From positions 1 to 13,046 of the forward strand of contig PCBP01000040.1 in the NCBI GenBank assembly GCA_002730985.1: a DNA stretch of 13,046 nucleotides, read 5' to 3'. Below are positions 6,044 to 13,046 of the stretch, piece by piece. Position numbers and translations under genes: made by a program. Positions within the stretch are counted from its first letter, which is position 1; the number at the start of each line of letters is the position of its first letter. Source of the stretch: Flavobacteriales bacterium (GTDB taxonomy: Bacteria; Bacteroidota; Bacteroidia; Flavobacteriales; BACL11). Below the pieces are notes generated by a model that searched no databases, had not been told where the DNA came from, and saw only the letters and a program-made list of their open reading frames with translations.

Positions 6044-6898
6044 ATGAAAAATCTCTTTTTTTTACTTCTCTCATCTTGCCTTATAACTGCACAAGCACAA
6101 ACTAAAACTGAAAAGTATATTTCAAAATATAGTAGTATTGCTATTGAAGAAATGAAAAGATATAACATCCCTGCATCTATAACTCTAGCTCAAGGTATTC
6201 TAGAAAGTGGGGCAGGGGAGAGCCGATTAGCTATTGAAGGAAATAATCATTTTGGAATTAAATGTCATAATAATTGGAATGGAGAAACAATAATTGAAAA
6301 TGATGATGAGGAAGGAGAATGCTTTAGAAAATATACAAAAGCTACTGAATCATATAGAGATCATTCCCTTTTTTTAACAGAAAGAGGGCGTTATGAATTC
6401 CTCTTTAGATACAAAAATACGGATTACAAAAAGTGGGCAAAAGGATTAAAGAAAGCGGGATATGCTACCAACCCAGAATATTCAACTCTACTAATAAATC
6501 TAATTGAAAAGAATGACCTAAGCAGGTTTGACGATGGTAATCTTCAGCAAAAGAGTTTCTATTTTGCACATTCTTATGGATTTCCTTACGCAACAGGATT
6601 AGGGGCCTATTACTTCCACAAGAGAATAATCTACTCTACAGAAGTAAACACATCATTTGTGTTTAGTGAAGCTAATATAGGTTGTCATTATGAGGTGCTA
6701 AATAAGTTCTACACAGGATTAAACTCTGGAGTCATCTATCTACCTACTAAAGAAAAAGATCTTATCCCTCAAGCAAGTGGAGAATTAATATATAAAAATA
6801 ACTTTATCTTAATTAGGGGCGGGGTTCAGTTCCCTTTAGATGAAATAGGAGGGTGCCAGCTAATTCCTTTCCTCAAATTGACTTATTTGATAGATTAG
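6044..6898 (+). CDS. secreted GH73-type glucosaminidase with beta-rich C-terminal domain
   Basis: This 284-residue protein begins with a Sec signal peptide ending near AQAQ (16-19). Residues 22-160 form a glucosaminidase (FlgJ-C/GH73-like) domain that cuts the GlcNAc-MurNAc bond in peptidoglycan. Visible landmarks are ITLAQGILESGAGESRLA (46-63) with catalytic E54, NNHFGIKC (67-74), the acidic-aromatic stretch ECFRKYTKATESYRDHS (92-108), and KWAKGLKKAGYATNPEY (130-146). Bacteroidota homologues commonly end in LysM peptidoglycan-binding repeats. Here residues 170-284 instead show alternating aromatic/polar strands typical of outer-membrane beta structure and no LysM signature. It likely acts at the cell wall from the periplasm, possibly linked to the outer membrane. 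It diverges from GH109 and overlaps the convergent gene at 6895 by 4 bp. Confidence 0.88.
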   Translation: MKNLFFLLLSSCLITAQAQTKTEKYISKYSSIAIEEMKRYNIPASITLAQGILESGAGESRLAIEGNNHFGIKCHNNWNGETIIENDDEEGECFRKYTKATESYRDHSLFLTERGRYEFLFRYKNTDYKKWAKGLKKAGYATNPEYSTLLINLIEKNDLSRFDDGNLQQKSFYFAHSYGFPYATGLGAYYFHKRIIYSTEVNTSFVFSEANIGCHYEVLNKFYTGLNSGVIYLPTKEKDLIPQASGELIYKNNFILIRGGVQFPLDEIGGCQLIPFLKLTYLID

Positions 6899-9486
6899 TT
6901 TGCTAGTTCGTAATTATAAATAGCCCCATTTTTAATATTCACAACATTGACTTTCCCGTCATTATCAATATCTAAAATATTAAAATAACCATCAGAATCT
7001 ATTGGAAATCCTTCAATAATTTCATTATCTTTAATCAGGAAGAGACTAGTATTTGTTGTAATCGCGATATATCCAGCAGATACAGATAATGTCTGTATTG
7101 GAGCATCAAAATCTATCATAGTCTGTCTAGCTTTGTCATTATCTATATATGATAATGAACTTGCATTTGCAAGATAATAGCCATCCTCATAAGATAATAT
7201 TTGAGAGCTACCCTGCAGATCCTTTAGATCAGAAACTTCTGTGGTTCCATCTACATAAGCTTCCCAGAGTTTATTCTCATAAGTAAGAGCATAGAGATTG
7301 CCATTCTCAGAAACATTCACTGAAGTAATAAAAGAATGATCATCTTTAAACACTGTTCTTTCTGTCCCATTCCTGGCCAATAATCTTGTAGTCCTACTAT
7401 TGTTTGTTGCCTCAAGAATATAATCCTTGCCAGCAACAACAAAATGCACAGGATTCTTTTTTATACGATTAGGTGTTTTTATATACTTCCAACCGGCCAC
7501 ATCTTTCCCTCTCTTATCAATATTATACAGCTTATTATCTTCTCCTACAATAATTATTCTATAGTTTTTATTCTTATCATAATCAATCAGGGCATGACTC
7601 ATTAATGTTGTAGTCGGAAGAACTCTAGGGAAGCCATCAACAAATTCACCATTCCTGTCAATGAGATATAATTTATCCCGTGTGTTATAGAGAGCCTGGA
7701 ATTTGTTGTTCTTATAAGTGTCTATAAAATGAATATTCTCTAAAATCTGACCGTCTATCTTGTTACTCCATAGTTTCTCTCCATGAGTATCCAAGGCAAT
7801 AAGATTATAATAATTATCTTGTACTAAAATCATACTCTCATCTGTAAAATGATTATAGACAAACTGAGGATGCATAGAGCAACTTGTATCTAAAGTATAA
7901 TACCATTCTTCTTTTATTGACTCTTTATATTCATCATCATAAAACAAACATAAATTATGTAGCATTTCACCTCTAGCAGTATTAATCTGGAGAGTAAAAG
8001 CAGTAAACTTAGCAATAGAATCAGTATTGTGTGAGAGTACTTCTGTATCAATAAGACTATTTGTTAATGTTTCGGAAGTTTTCCCAGGATTGATATAAAA
8101 GAATATATTTACATCTTCAGAAATATAAGAATTAAGCTTCCTAAACGACTTGTTGTTAGAAAGAATATTATTAGAGGCATAATTATCAATAATATATTCG
8201 AGAGAAACTATAGAGCTTCCAAAAATAAAAAAATCGTTAATTATCGTAAAGAATGGATTATCTGTCTTAAATAATGACCCAAATAGATTAGACACAAGAT
8301 TATCATCTAAAATTCTATTAATCCTGTAACCTCTATAATCAGAAGAAGAGGTAATTAGCCCTTGCAGCAAAGAACTTGCTCTAATGGACTCTTTAGTTTT
8401 AAGATAAGTGTAGGTGTAGTCTAAGCTTAAACTTGAAGATGTGTTAAAAATACCTGCCTCACTATCAATCTCATTCATAAATTCATTATAACCCACATTT
8501 GAGCTGTCTTCTATCATTTTCCTATTCTTCTCCCAATTCCGAAACTCATGTTGATCTTGTAAGATCTTGTTCTTTTTTTCATAGATCTTCTGATAATTAT
8601 TAAATGAAATTGCAAATAGCTGGGCTGTATTATCAGGAATAATATCTAAAACAGTTATATCCTGATTCTTTTGACTATAAAAGATGTCTGTAAAGTTATT
8701 GACTGAACTATTAATAGTCCCTAGACCACTAGAAAGAATAGCGTCATCCTTAAGCTTCATATCTGTAGCAGCCCATTCTGAAAAATTATTTAAATCTGCC
8801 TGAGTATTTGAAACAACATCCCTTAGAGCAAATAAGTTGTTGTAATTAATCAGCAGATTAATATCAGCTGACTTTCTTATTGTACTGTAACAATCTGAAA
8901 ATAGGGGACTCGCAAACAAATCATCTGTATCTTCATTAGAGGTTCTAATAGCATCGGTAAGTAACATCTTATCATCTGAGTAAAATAAGATATCATCCTT
9001 CAAGCTAAAGTATCTATCCAAAGATTCACTAAAGTAAATAATCTTATTATCATATTCCGAAGTTGTAATATCATCAGCAAATAGGGCTATTATCTCTCTA
9101 TCTTCTGTAACATCTTCTCTTGTTAGAACAGTACTAAAAAGGACAGCACTTTTTTTAGCACTAACTTGGTGAAATGATATAAAGAGACTATTTCCAGCAA
9201 AAATAGTTTGATTCGCAATAAAAAACTCACTAATCTGCTTAACCTGCTTTGCAATACCCTTAACTTTTTTTATGTTCTGGAGCCTCTTACAAATATTAGA
9301 TATACTAATAGATCTGCTAAGATTTCTCACATCATTTAATTGTAATATTACTGATGCATTAATTGGCACAACAGTAAGAGGAGTCACTACCCTTACCTGT
9401 GTCTTCTGATAAGCATTATAAGATATTAATAGGATAACTCCTACTAATACCACAGGAACGGAGATTTTGAAGATTTTTCTAAACAT
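6895..9486 (-). CDS. membrane-anchored DUF3352-like protein with C-terminal beta-propeller repeats
   Basis: This 863-residue protein has a short basic start and one hydrophobic helix (8-24), so most of it is predicted to be periplasmic. Residues 35-530 resemble the DUF3352-type proteins of Bacteroidota: VPINASVILQL (40-50), then alternating strands and helices, with no catalytic motif that I can see. Residues 535-863 contain propeller-like repeats such as LIALDTHGEKLWS (562-574), LYLIDRNGEFVDGFP (606-620) and LYNIDKRGKDVAGW (653-666), resembling PQQ/BamB-like blades. Near the end, DIDNDGKVNVVN (839-850) carries an Asp-rich calcium-loop-like motif (D839, D841, D843). The function is unknown. 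A scaffold or sensor role in the envelope is only a guess. It follows rnhB by 34 bp on the same strand and is probably part of that operon, possibly with its own promoter. Confidence 0.8.
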   Translation of the reverse strand: MFRKIFKISVPVVLVGVILLISYNAYQKTQVRVVTPLTVVPINASVILQLNDVRNLSRSISISNICKRLQNIKKVKGIAKQVKQISEFFIANQTIFAGNSLFISFHQVSAKKSAVLFSTVLTREDVTEDREIIALFADDITTSEYDNKIIYFSESLDRYFSLKDDILFYSDDKMLLTDAIRTSNEDTDDLFASPLFSDCYSTIRKSADINLLINYNNLFALRDVVSNTQADLNNFSEWAATDMKLKDDAILSSGLGTINSSVNNFTDIFYSQKNQDITVLDIIPDNTAQLFAISFNNYQKIYEKKNKILQDQHEFRNWEKNRKMIEDSSNVGYNEFMNEIDSEAGIFNTSSSLSLDYTYTYLKTKESIRASSLLQGLITSSSDYRGYRINRILDDNLVSNLFGSLFKTDNPFFTIINDFFIFGSSIVSLEYIIDNYASNNILSNNKSFRKLNSYISEDVNIFFYINPGKTSETLTNSLIDTEVLSHNTDSIAKFTAFTLQINTARGEMLHNLCLFYDDEYKESIKEEWYYTLDTSCSMHPQFVYNHFTDESMILVQDNYYNLIALDTHGEKLWSNKIDGQILENIHFIDTYKNNKFQALYNTRDKLYLIDRNGEFVDGFPRVLPTTTLMSHALIDYDKNKNYRIIIVGEDNKLYNIDKRGKDVAGWKYIKTPNRIKKNPVHFVVAGKDYILEATNNSRTTRLLARNGTERTVFKDDHSFITSVNVSENGNLYALTYENKLWEAYVDGTTEVSDLKDLQGSSQILSYEDGYYLANASSLSYIDNDKARQTMIDFDAPIQTLSVSAGYIAITTNTSLFLIKDNEIIEGFPIDSDGYFNILDIDNDGKVNVVNIKNGAIYNYELAN

Positions 9487-9507
9487 AAGTAATCAGTAAT
9501 TTAACTG

Positions 9508-9515
9508 CAAAATTA
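9508..9515 (-). promoter_or_regulatory. candidate internal -7 element before the propeller protein gene
   Basis: The minus strand reads TAATTTTG, a full TAnnTTTG match, in the 34-bp gap between rnhB and the propeller gene, 21 bases before its ATG. The nearest upstream TTTG (minus strand, 9533-9530, inside rnhB) is only 14 bases away, shorter than the usual spacing of about 19, so the promoter is doubtful. Confidence 0.28.
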
Positions 9516-9520
9516 AAAAT

Positions 9521-10117
9521 TTATACCTCCAAACTTAACTGAGATGAGAGTAGTTGAAAACTTTTTCTGTGATGTTTTGAAATACCTATCCTTTTAATGG
9601 CATCTCTATGTTCTTTTGTGGGGTACCCTTTATTCTTTCTCCAATTATACTCTGAATGCCAAACATCTAATTCTCTCATAATCTCATCACGATAAGTTTT
9701 AGCCAAAATAGACGCAGCAGATATTGATATGTATTTGCTATCACCCTTAATTATACACTTATGGCTAATACCTTTATAGATCTTGAATCTATTTCCATCA
9801 ATAAGTAGTAATTTGGGAGTAATATGTAATTTCTTAATTGCTCTATGCATAGCTATGAATGAAGCATTCAAAATATTAACCTTATCAATTTCTCCTGGAG
9901 AAGCAAGTCCTACGGACCAACTAATTGCTTGATCTTCGATCACCTGTCTTAGATAATCTCTATTTTTCTCTGATAAGACCTTACTGTCATTTATTTTACT
10001 ATTTTTAAAATCCTTTGGTAATATCACTGAAGCAGCCACAACTGGACCTGCTAAACAGCCTCTGCCGGCTTCATCACATCCAGCAACAACCATGTCTAAA
10101 GGATAGTGTTTTAACAT
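9521..10117 (-). CDS. rnhB: ribonuclease HII
   Basis: This 198-residue cytoplasmic enzyme cuts the RNA strand of RNA:DNA hybrids and starts removal of single ribonucleotides from DNA. The signature VAGCDEAGRGCLAGPVVAA (11-29) carries D15 and E16. D107 in LLIDGNR and D126 in GDSKYISISAASILAKTYRD complete the four-carboxylate metal site. The GR-G loop (19-20, 24) that senses the 2'-OH, the conserved DSK (44-46), GYPTKEH (164-170) and HHRKSF (182-187) are all present. Length is normal for the family. The ATG directly follows the TAG of the upstream gene with no gap, which implies coupled translation. It is the best-supported housekeeping gene of this minus-strand run. Confidence 0.97.
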   Translation of the reverse strand: MLKHYPLDMVVAGCDEAGRGCLAGPVVAASVILPKDFKNSKINDSKVLSEKNRDYLRQVIEDQAISWSVGLASPGEIDKVNILNASFIAMHRAIKKLHITPKLLLIDGNRFKIYKGISHKCIIKGDSKYISISAASILAKTYRDEIMRELDVWHSEYNWRKNKGYPTKEHRDAIKRIGISKHHRKSFQLLSSQLSLEV

Positions 10118-10999
10118 CTACCTACGAATTAAACCTCTTTCTGGAGCCTTTATCTTTCGTGTTTTCTGAGTGTTTCTAATATCAACATCTTCTTCTAACC
10201 ACCATTTCCCATTCCTGTATTTATACGCATTAAAAGTGCCCTCAGGAATGTAATACTCATGCAAACCTTCTAAATCCTTACGACTTGGCACTAAATGATC
10301 AAAAACAATTTGTTTTTCTTCCTTATGATATTTCACACTAATTGATGTTCTGGAATCATACTGAAAAATAACTCTTTTCTGACTTTGATTCATGGACTTC
10401 TTAAAAATAGGCAATCCAAATTTAATCTTATTCTTACCCGAGAAATACATCACATCTAGTATCTTCTTTCTACTATAACTATCATTTAAATCATACGAAA
10501 GAAGTATGTACTTTTTTATCCCTGATCTTTTAATGTAAGCAACATCATATATAAGACTTCCGTACCAGTTTTTAGCATCTAAATCAGCCTGTTCAGGGTT
10601 CCTAATATTCATTGAATTATCATTTAGAGTAATTAAATCATAGCGCTTTCTTTTCTTATTATGATAATGTACAATGCCATAATACTCATATGTATCATTA
10701 TCTTTCCTAAGTAACCAATTAAAAATACGGAAACTATTGTCAGGAGCTTTAATTCTTGCGATTGTCACAAGAGAATCAAAAGGGAAAATAAAAGATCTTT
10801 CATACTGCAAGACCTCAGTAAGATTTGTAATAAAGGCCTCATTTGCTGCTCTTCTTTGTTTTTCAGATTCAGCATTCATTATTTCATGAGCCATTACTTT
10901 CAGGGTATCCTCATATTCGGCAATAAGTTTATTGTTTCCTTTCTGAGAATAACTACTAAAGCTTATAAACAGGAAGAATATTAAGTGTATTTTTTTCAT
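10118..10999 (-). CDS. secreted Bacteroidota protein of unknown function
   Basis: This 293-residue protein has a clear Sec signal peptide (1-18, ending SSYSQ). The mature part starts with a charged helical region (25-66), followed by FIFPFDSLVTIARIKAPDNSFRIFNWLLR (70-98), YEYYGIVHY (104-112) and KIVFDHLVPSRKDLEG-like text near 229-245. It ends with FNAYKYRNGKWWLEEDVDIRN (256-276) and a basic C-terminus. I recognise this pattern from uncharacterised secreted proteins of Bacteroidota but know no function. I see no catalytic motif, lipobox or membrane helix beyond the signal. It is the first gene of a likely operon with rnhB (zero spacing) and the propeller protein. A -7-like TATCTTTG lies 4 bases before the ATG. 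Confidence 0.82.
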   Translation of the reverse strand: MKKIHLIFFLFISFSSYSQKGNNKLIAEYEDTLKVMAHEIMNAESEKQRRAANEAFITNLTEVLQYERSFIFPFDSLVTIARIKAPDNSFRIFNWLLRKDNDTYEYYGIVHYHNKKRKRYDLITLNDNSMNIRNPEQADLDAKNWYGSLIYDVAYIKRSGIKKYILLSYDLNDSYSRKKILDVMYFSGKNKIKFGLPIFKKSMNQSQKRVIFQYDSRTSISVKYHKEEKQIVFDHLVPSRKDLEGLHEYYIPEGTFNAYKYRNGKWWLEEDVDIRNTQKTRKIKAPERGLIRR

Positions 11000-11003
11000 A
11001 AGT

Positions 11004-11011
11004 CAAAGATA
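11004..11011 (-). promoter_or_regulatory. candidate -7 element driving the unknown-rnhB-propeller run
   Basis: The minus strand reads TATCTTTG, a full match to TAnnTTTG, and only 4 bases separate it from the start codon at 10999. A transcript starting 4-7 bases downstream would be leaderless or have almost no leader. No TTTG-like -33 element is clear at the usual distance. Position at the head of a three-gene run supports it. Confidence 0.38.
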
Positions 11012-11106
11012 CCGTTTTTGTTAAATGAAGACAGACTACTAATATCTTTTTGGAATACGTTAAATAATCGTTAGCTATTAAATTCCATCTCTATCTTACT
11101 AGATAA

Positions 11107-11167
11107 GCATAAAACCCGTCTTGTCCTATAATAAACATTATGTTAAATTAATATTTATGTTTTATGC
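11107..11167. repeat. 9-bp inverted repeat with long loop between operons
   Basis: GCATAAAAC (11107-11115) and GTTTTATGC (11159-11167) are perfect inverted copies separated by 43 bases. They lie in the 194-bp non-coding stretch between the metalloprotease stop codon and the next downstream gene start. The loop is AT-rich and holds smaller partial repeats (AAACAT 11133-11138). It could be a stem in the 3' end of the metalloprotease transcript, or chance. The rest of this stretch shows nothing else that I can call. Confidence 0.4.
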
Positions 11168-11168
11168 C

Positions 11169-11186
11169 CTATTTTTTTAAAAATAG
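11169..11186 (-). terminator. weak AU-only hairpin after the metalloprotease stop
   Basis: CTATTTTT and AAAAATAG form a perfect 8-bp inverted repeat with a 2-base centre, beginning 8 bases after the stop codon at 11194. The stem contains a single G-C pair and no U-tract follows on the minus strand, so it is a poor intrinsic terminator and may simply be AT-rich sequence. Confidence 0.2.
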
Positions 11187-11193
11187 CTACTCA

Positions 11194-13046
11194 CTAATCA
11201 TCTATTGAATCTAAAAGATATATAATATACTGTTTATGCTGTCTTGAAGATAAATCTCCAGTATTCATATTAATATTATTTTCTAACCATTTTATATTAT
11301 AGTATGCAGAACTTTGTGCAATATTATGGAACGGAGATTTCTCATTAATCATACTAATTAATTTTTTAATATACGTTACTTGCAGATTTTGCCTAACAGT
11401 TGATATGTTAGAATTCATATCATCTTTAAATATTGCATTCCTTAGGTCAATCATATAATTAGTTAATTTATATTCATTTCCATATAATTCTGAATTAGTT
11501 ATTCTTAACAATACTTTTGGGTTAAGTAGATGACTTAGCAGTCTATTTTGATATGTTAATATCCTCTGATGGATTGTTGGATCTTTAGAAACACTAAAAC
11601 CTCTTCTTTGCGATTGTAAGAATGGAAAAATATCTTCTTGTAAAACCACCTTGTTACTAAAACCATATTCAGAAATAACCTGCATTGCTTTTAATTGTTT
11701 TTCTAAATCTACACTCTCAAAAGGCTTAACCTCTGTGTTCTGATCTGTATGTGACAAATCAATATGCACCCCTCCTATTTGCCTAGAAACGATCTCTAAG
11801 GCATTAAAATAAGAATATACTAACGTCCTATAACTATTGTATAATTCTTGATAAGTATCATTGTTTTTAGTGTATTTTTCTTTTAATTGTCCCAAGATTT
11901 TAATAATCATTTCAATTCTTTGCAATGAATGATCAATAGGATTGCTAGAAAGGTCATAAATCATTGCGTTTGGATCAGTTCCTTTTCCTGGATATCTCAT
12001 GTCAAGGGCATCATTAGCAAAAGCTAGTTCTTTTTCTGTAGATCTAGATAATATTTTATCAAGAGATTCTTTCTCAACTTCTTTACTAGCATACTGAGAA
12101 TATCCAAATTCTATTGCCCAAATATCATATAACCCTGGTTTAACATCAAAAAACAACCCTTGATCCTCTGATCTTCTTGTAATATTTATAGCAGGATACT
12201 CCATAACAGAGTTACATACACCTTTCTTATCAACAATTTCTTTATTATTTAATTCATCAGTAGTTAATAATGTACTTCCTTTAAAGTTATGATTAAGTCC
12301 TAACGTGTGCCCAACTTCATGTAATACTAATCTATATAGCGATTGTTTAATGAGTTCTTTTTCCATTTCAGAACCAAGATCAAAAATTTTAATGTAGTCA
12401 ATGCCAAATGAAGTCTCTATTTGTTGATGTTCTGCAGCTGTACAATAGTGATGTTCTAAATTATCCTCTGAATTATTGAACAAATTATCTTCAAAAATCC
12501 TTCTAGTAATATATGACCACTCTAACATTATATCAGCTCCTAGAATTTGACCGGTTCTTGGATTAACAAAAGAAGGTCCATATCCACCCCAAGGAGGACT
12601 TGGAGAAGATGTCCATCTTAAAACATTATATCTTATATCTCCCGCACCCCAATTAGCTGTATCTGATTGAATTTTTACTTGGATAGCATTCCTAAAACCT
12701 GCTTTTTCAAAAGCAATATTCCATGCCTCTACACCATCTTTAATTATATCCCTCAACTCATATGGAGTTGTATTTTCAATCCACCATACAATAGGCTCCT
12801 CTGGCTCAGAAAGATCCTTAGATAGATCTTTCTTTACTAGATTCCATCTGTTTATAAAGTCTCTATAATTAACTCTATCGATAGTAGTCATATCGTTTGT
12901 TTGTGTTGTAAAGTAACCTACTCTAGTATCATCATACCTTGGCTTATAGTTGTTTGTAGGCATGCGAATTAAACTATGCTGAACTAATACAGATATAAAT
13001 CTTGAATCTGTGACCGAAGATCCACCTCTTTTTGACGGATATTTAC
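11194..13046 (-). CDS. secreted zinc metalloprotease (metzincin, DUF5117/DUF4953 type), 5' end outside window
   Basis: The reading frame stays open through the window edge, so the true start lies beyond 13046. The Met at 12963 is internal: the 27 codons before it read as family-like sequence ending VLVQHSLIRMP, the stretch that normally precedes YKPRYDDTRVGYF. Numbering from that Met, HEVGHTLGLNH (215-225; bases 12289-12321) is the metzincin zinc site HExxHxxGxxH with catalytic E216, and SVMEYP (252-257) is the likely Met-turn. IVWWIENTTP (58-67) begins the catalytic domain and WGAGDIRYNVLRW (105-117) is a conserved core stretch. The alpha-helical C-terminal part (300-589) is typical of the DUF4953 region. 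Full-length members are about 800-900 residues, start with a signal peptide, and probably degrade peptides outside the cytoplasm. Only about 616 residues are visible here. Confidence 0.92.
   Translation of the reverse strand, partial: KYPSKRGGSSVTDSRFISVLVQHSLIRMPTNNYKPRYDDTRVGYFTTQTNDMTTIDRVNYRDFINRWNLVKKDLSKDLSEPEEPIVWWIENTTPYELRDIIKDGVEAWNIAFEKAGFRNAIQVKIQSDTANWGAGDIRYNVLRWTSSPSPPWGGYGPSFVNPRTGQILGADIMLEWSYITRRIFEDNLFNNSEDNLEHHYCTAAEHQQIETSFGIDYIKIFDLGSEMEKELIKQSLYRLVLHEVGHTLGLNHNFKGSTLLTTDELNNKEIVDKKGVCNSVMEYPAINITRRSEDQGLFFDVKPGLYDIWAIEFGYSQYASKEVEKESLDKILSRSTEKELAFANDALDMRYPGKGTDPNAMIYDLSSNPIDHSLQRIEMIIKILGQLKEKYTKNNDTYQELYNSYRTLVYSYFNALEIVSRQIGGVHIDLSHTDQNTEVKPFESVDLEKQLKAMQVISEYGFSNKVVLQEDIFPFLQSQRRGFSVSKDPTIHQRILTYQNRLLSHLLNPKVLLRITNSELYGNEYKLTNYMIDLRNAIFKDDMNSNISTVRQNLQVTYIKKLISMINEKSPFHNIAQSSAYYNIKWLENNINMNTGDLSSRQHKQYIIYLLDSIDD

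Noticed and set aside
12961..12963. ATG as start of the metalloprotease
   Set aside because: Family-like sequence continues upstream in frame to the window edge, so this Met is internal.
1..13046. CRISPR arrays, insertion sequences, tRNA or rRNA genes, phage genes
   Set aside because: I saw no spaced direct repeats, transposase motifs, terminal inverted repeats or RNA gene sequence on either strand.

Overview
The window is about two-thirds A+T and reads as chromosomal DNA of a Bacteroidota bacterium, most likely a Cytophagia- or Flavobacteriia-like lineage. The evidence is lineage-typical families (long-form urocanase, DUF5522, a DUF3352-like anchored propeller protein, and a zinc metalloprotease of the DUF5117/DUF4953 type), short leaders without Shine-Dalgarno sequences, and several matches to the Bacteroidota -7 element TAnnTTTG. 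I cannot assign a genus. I see no rRNA, tRNA, CRISPR array, insertion sequence or phage gene.

Layout. 50-391 (+) is a small secreted or membrane protein with a CxCxxC motif. It converges on a minus-strand pair, DUF5522 (2610-2440) followed by hutU (2453-450), which overlap by 14 bp. Only 30 bp separates the DUF5522 start from a plus-strand pair: a PLP-dependent D-cysteine desulfhydrase/ACC deaminase-like enzyme (2641-3528), then, 5 bp later, an N-acetylhexosamine 1-kinase-like APH-fold kinase (3534-4577). The kinase's last 8 bp overlap the convergent GH109-type, Tat-exported NAD-dependent glycosidase (5970-4570). A 73-bp divergent region with a perfect 9-bp inverted repeat separates GH109 from a secreted GH73 glucosaminidase with a beta-rich C-terminal domain (6044-6898). 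That gene overlaps by 4 bp the end of a minus-strand run: a secreted protein of unknown function (10999-10118), rnhB (10117-9521, directly abutting it), and an 863-residue membrane-anchored propeller protein (9486-6895). The right end (13046-11194, minus) is a 5'-truncated secreted metzincin whose start lies outside the window.

Functional reading. Most of the window is housekeeping or lineage-core material: histidine catabolism through HutU (no other hut gene is present), RNA removal from RNA:DNA hybrids through RNase HII, and envelope proteins. The most suggestive cluster is 3534-6898, where three adjacent genes all act on N-acetylhexosamines: a predicted cytoplasmic HexNAc 1-kinase, a predicted exported GH109 enzyme (alpha-N-acetylgalactosaminidase family), and a GH73 peptidoglycan N-acetylglucosaminidase. 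They may form a small amino-sugar release and salvage module, but their orientations (+, -, +) rule out a simple operon. I found no convincing defence system, novel RNA or other clearly undescribed system.
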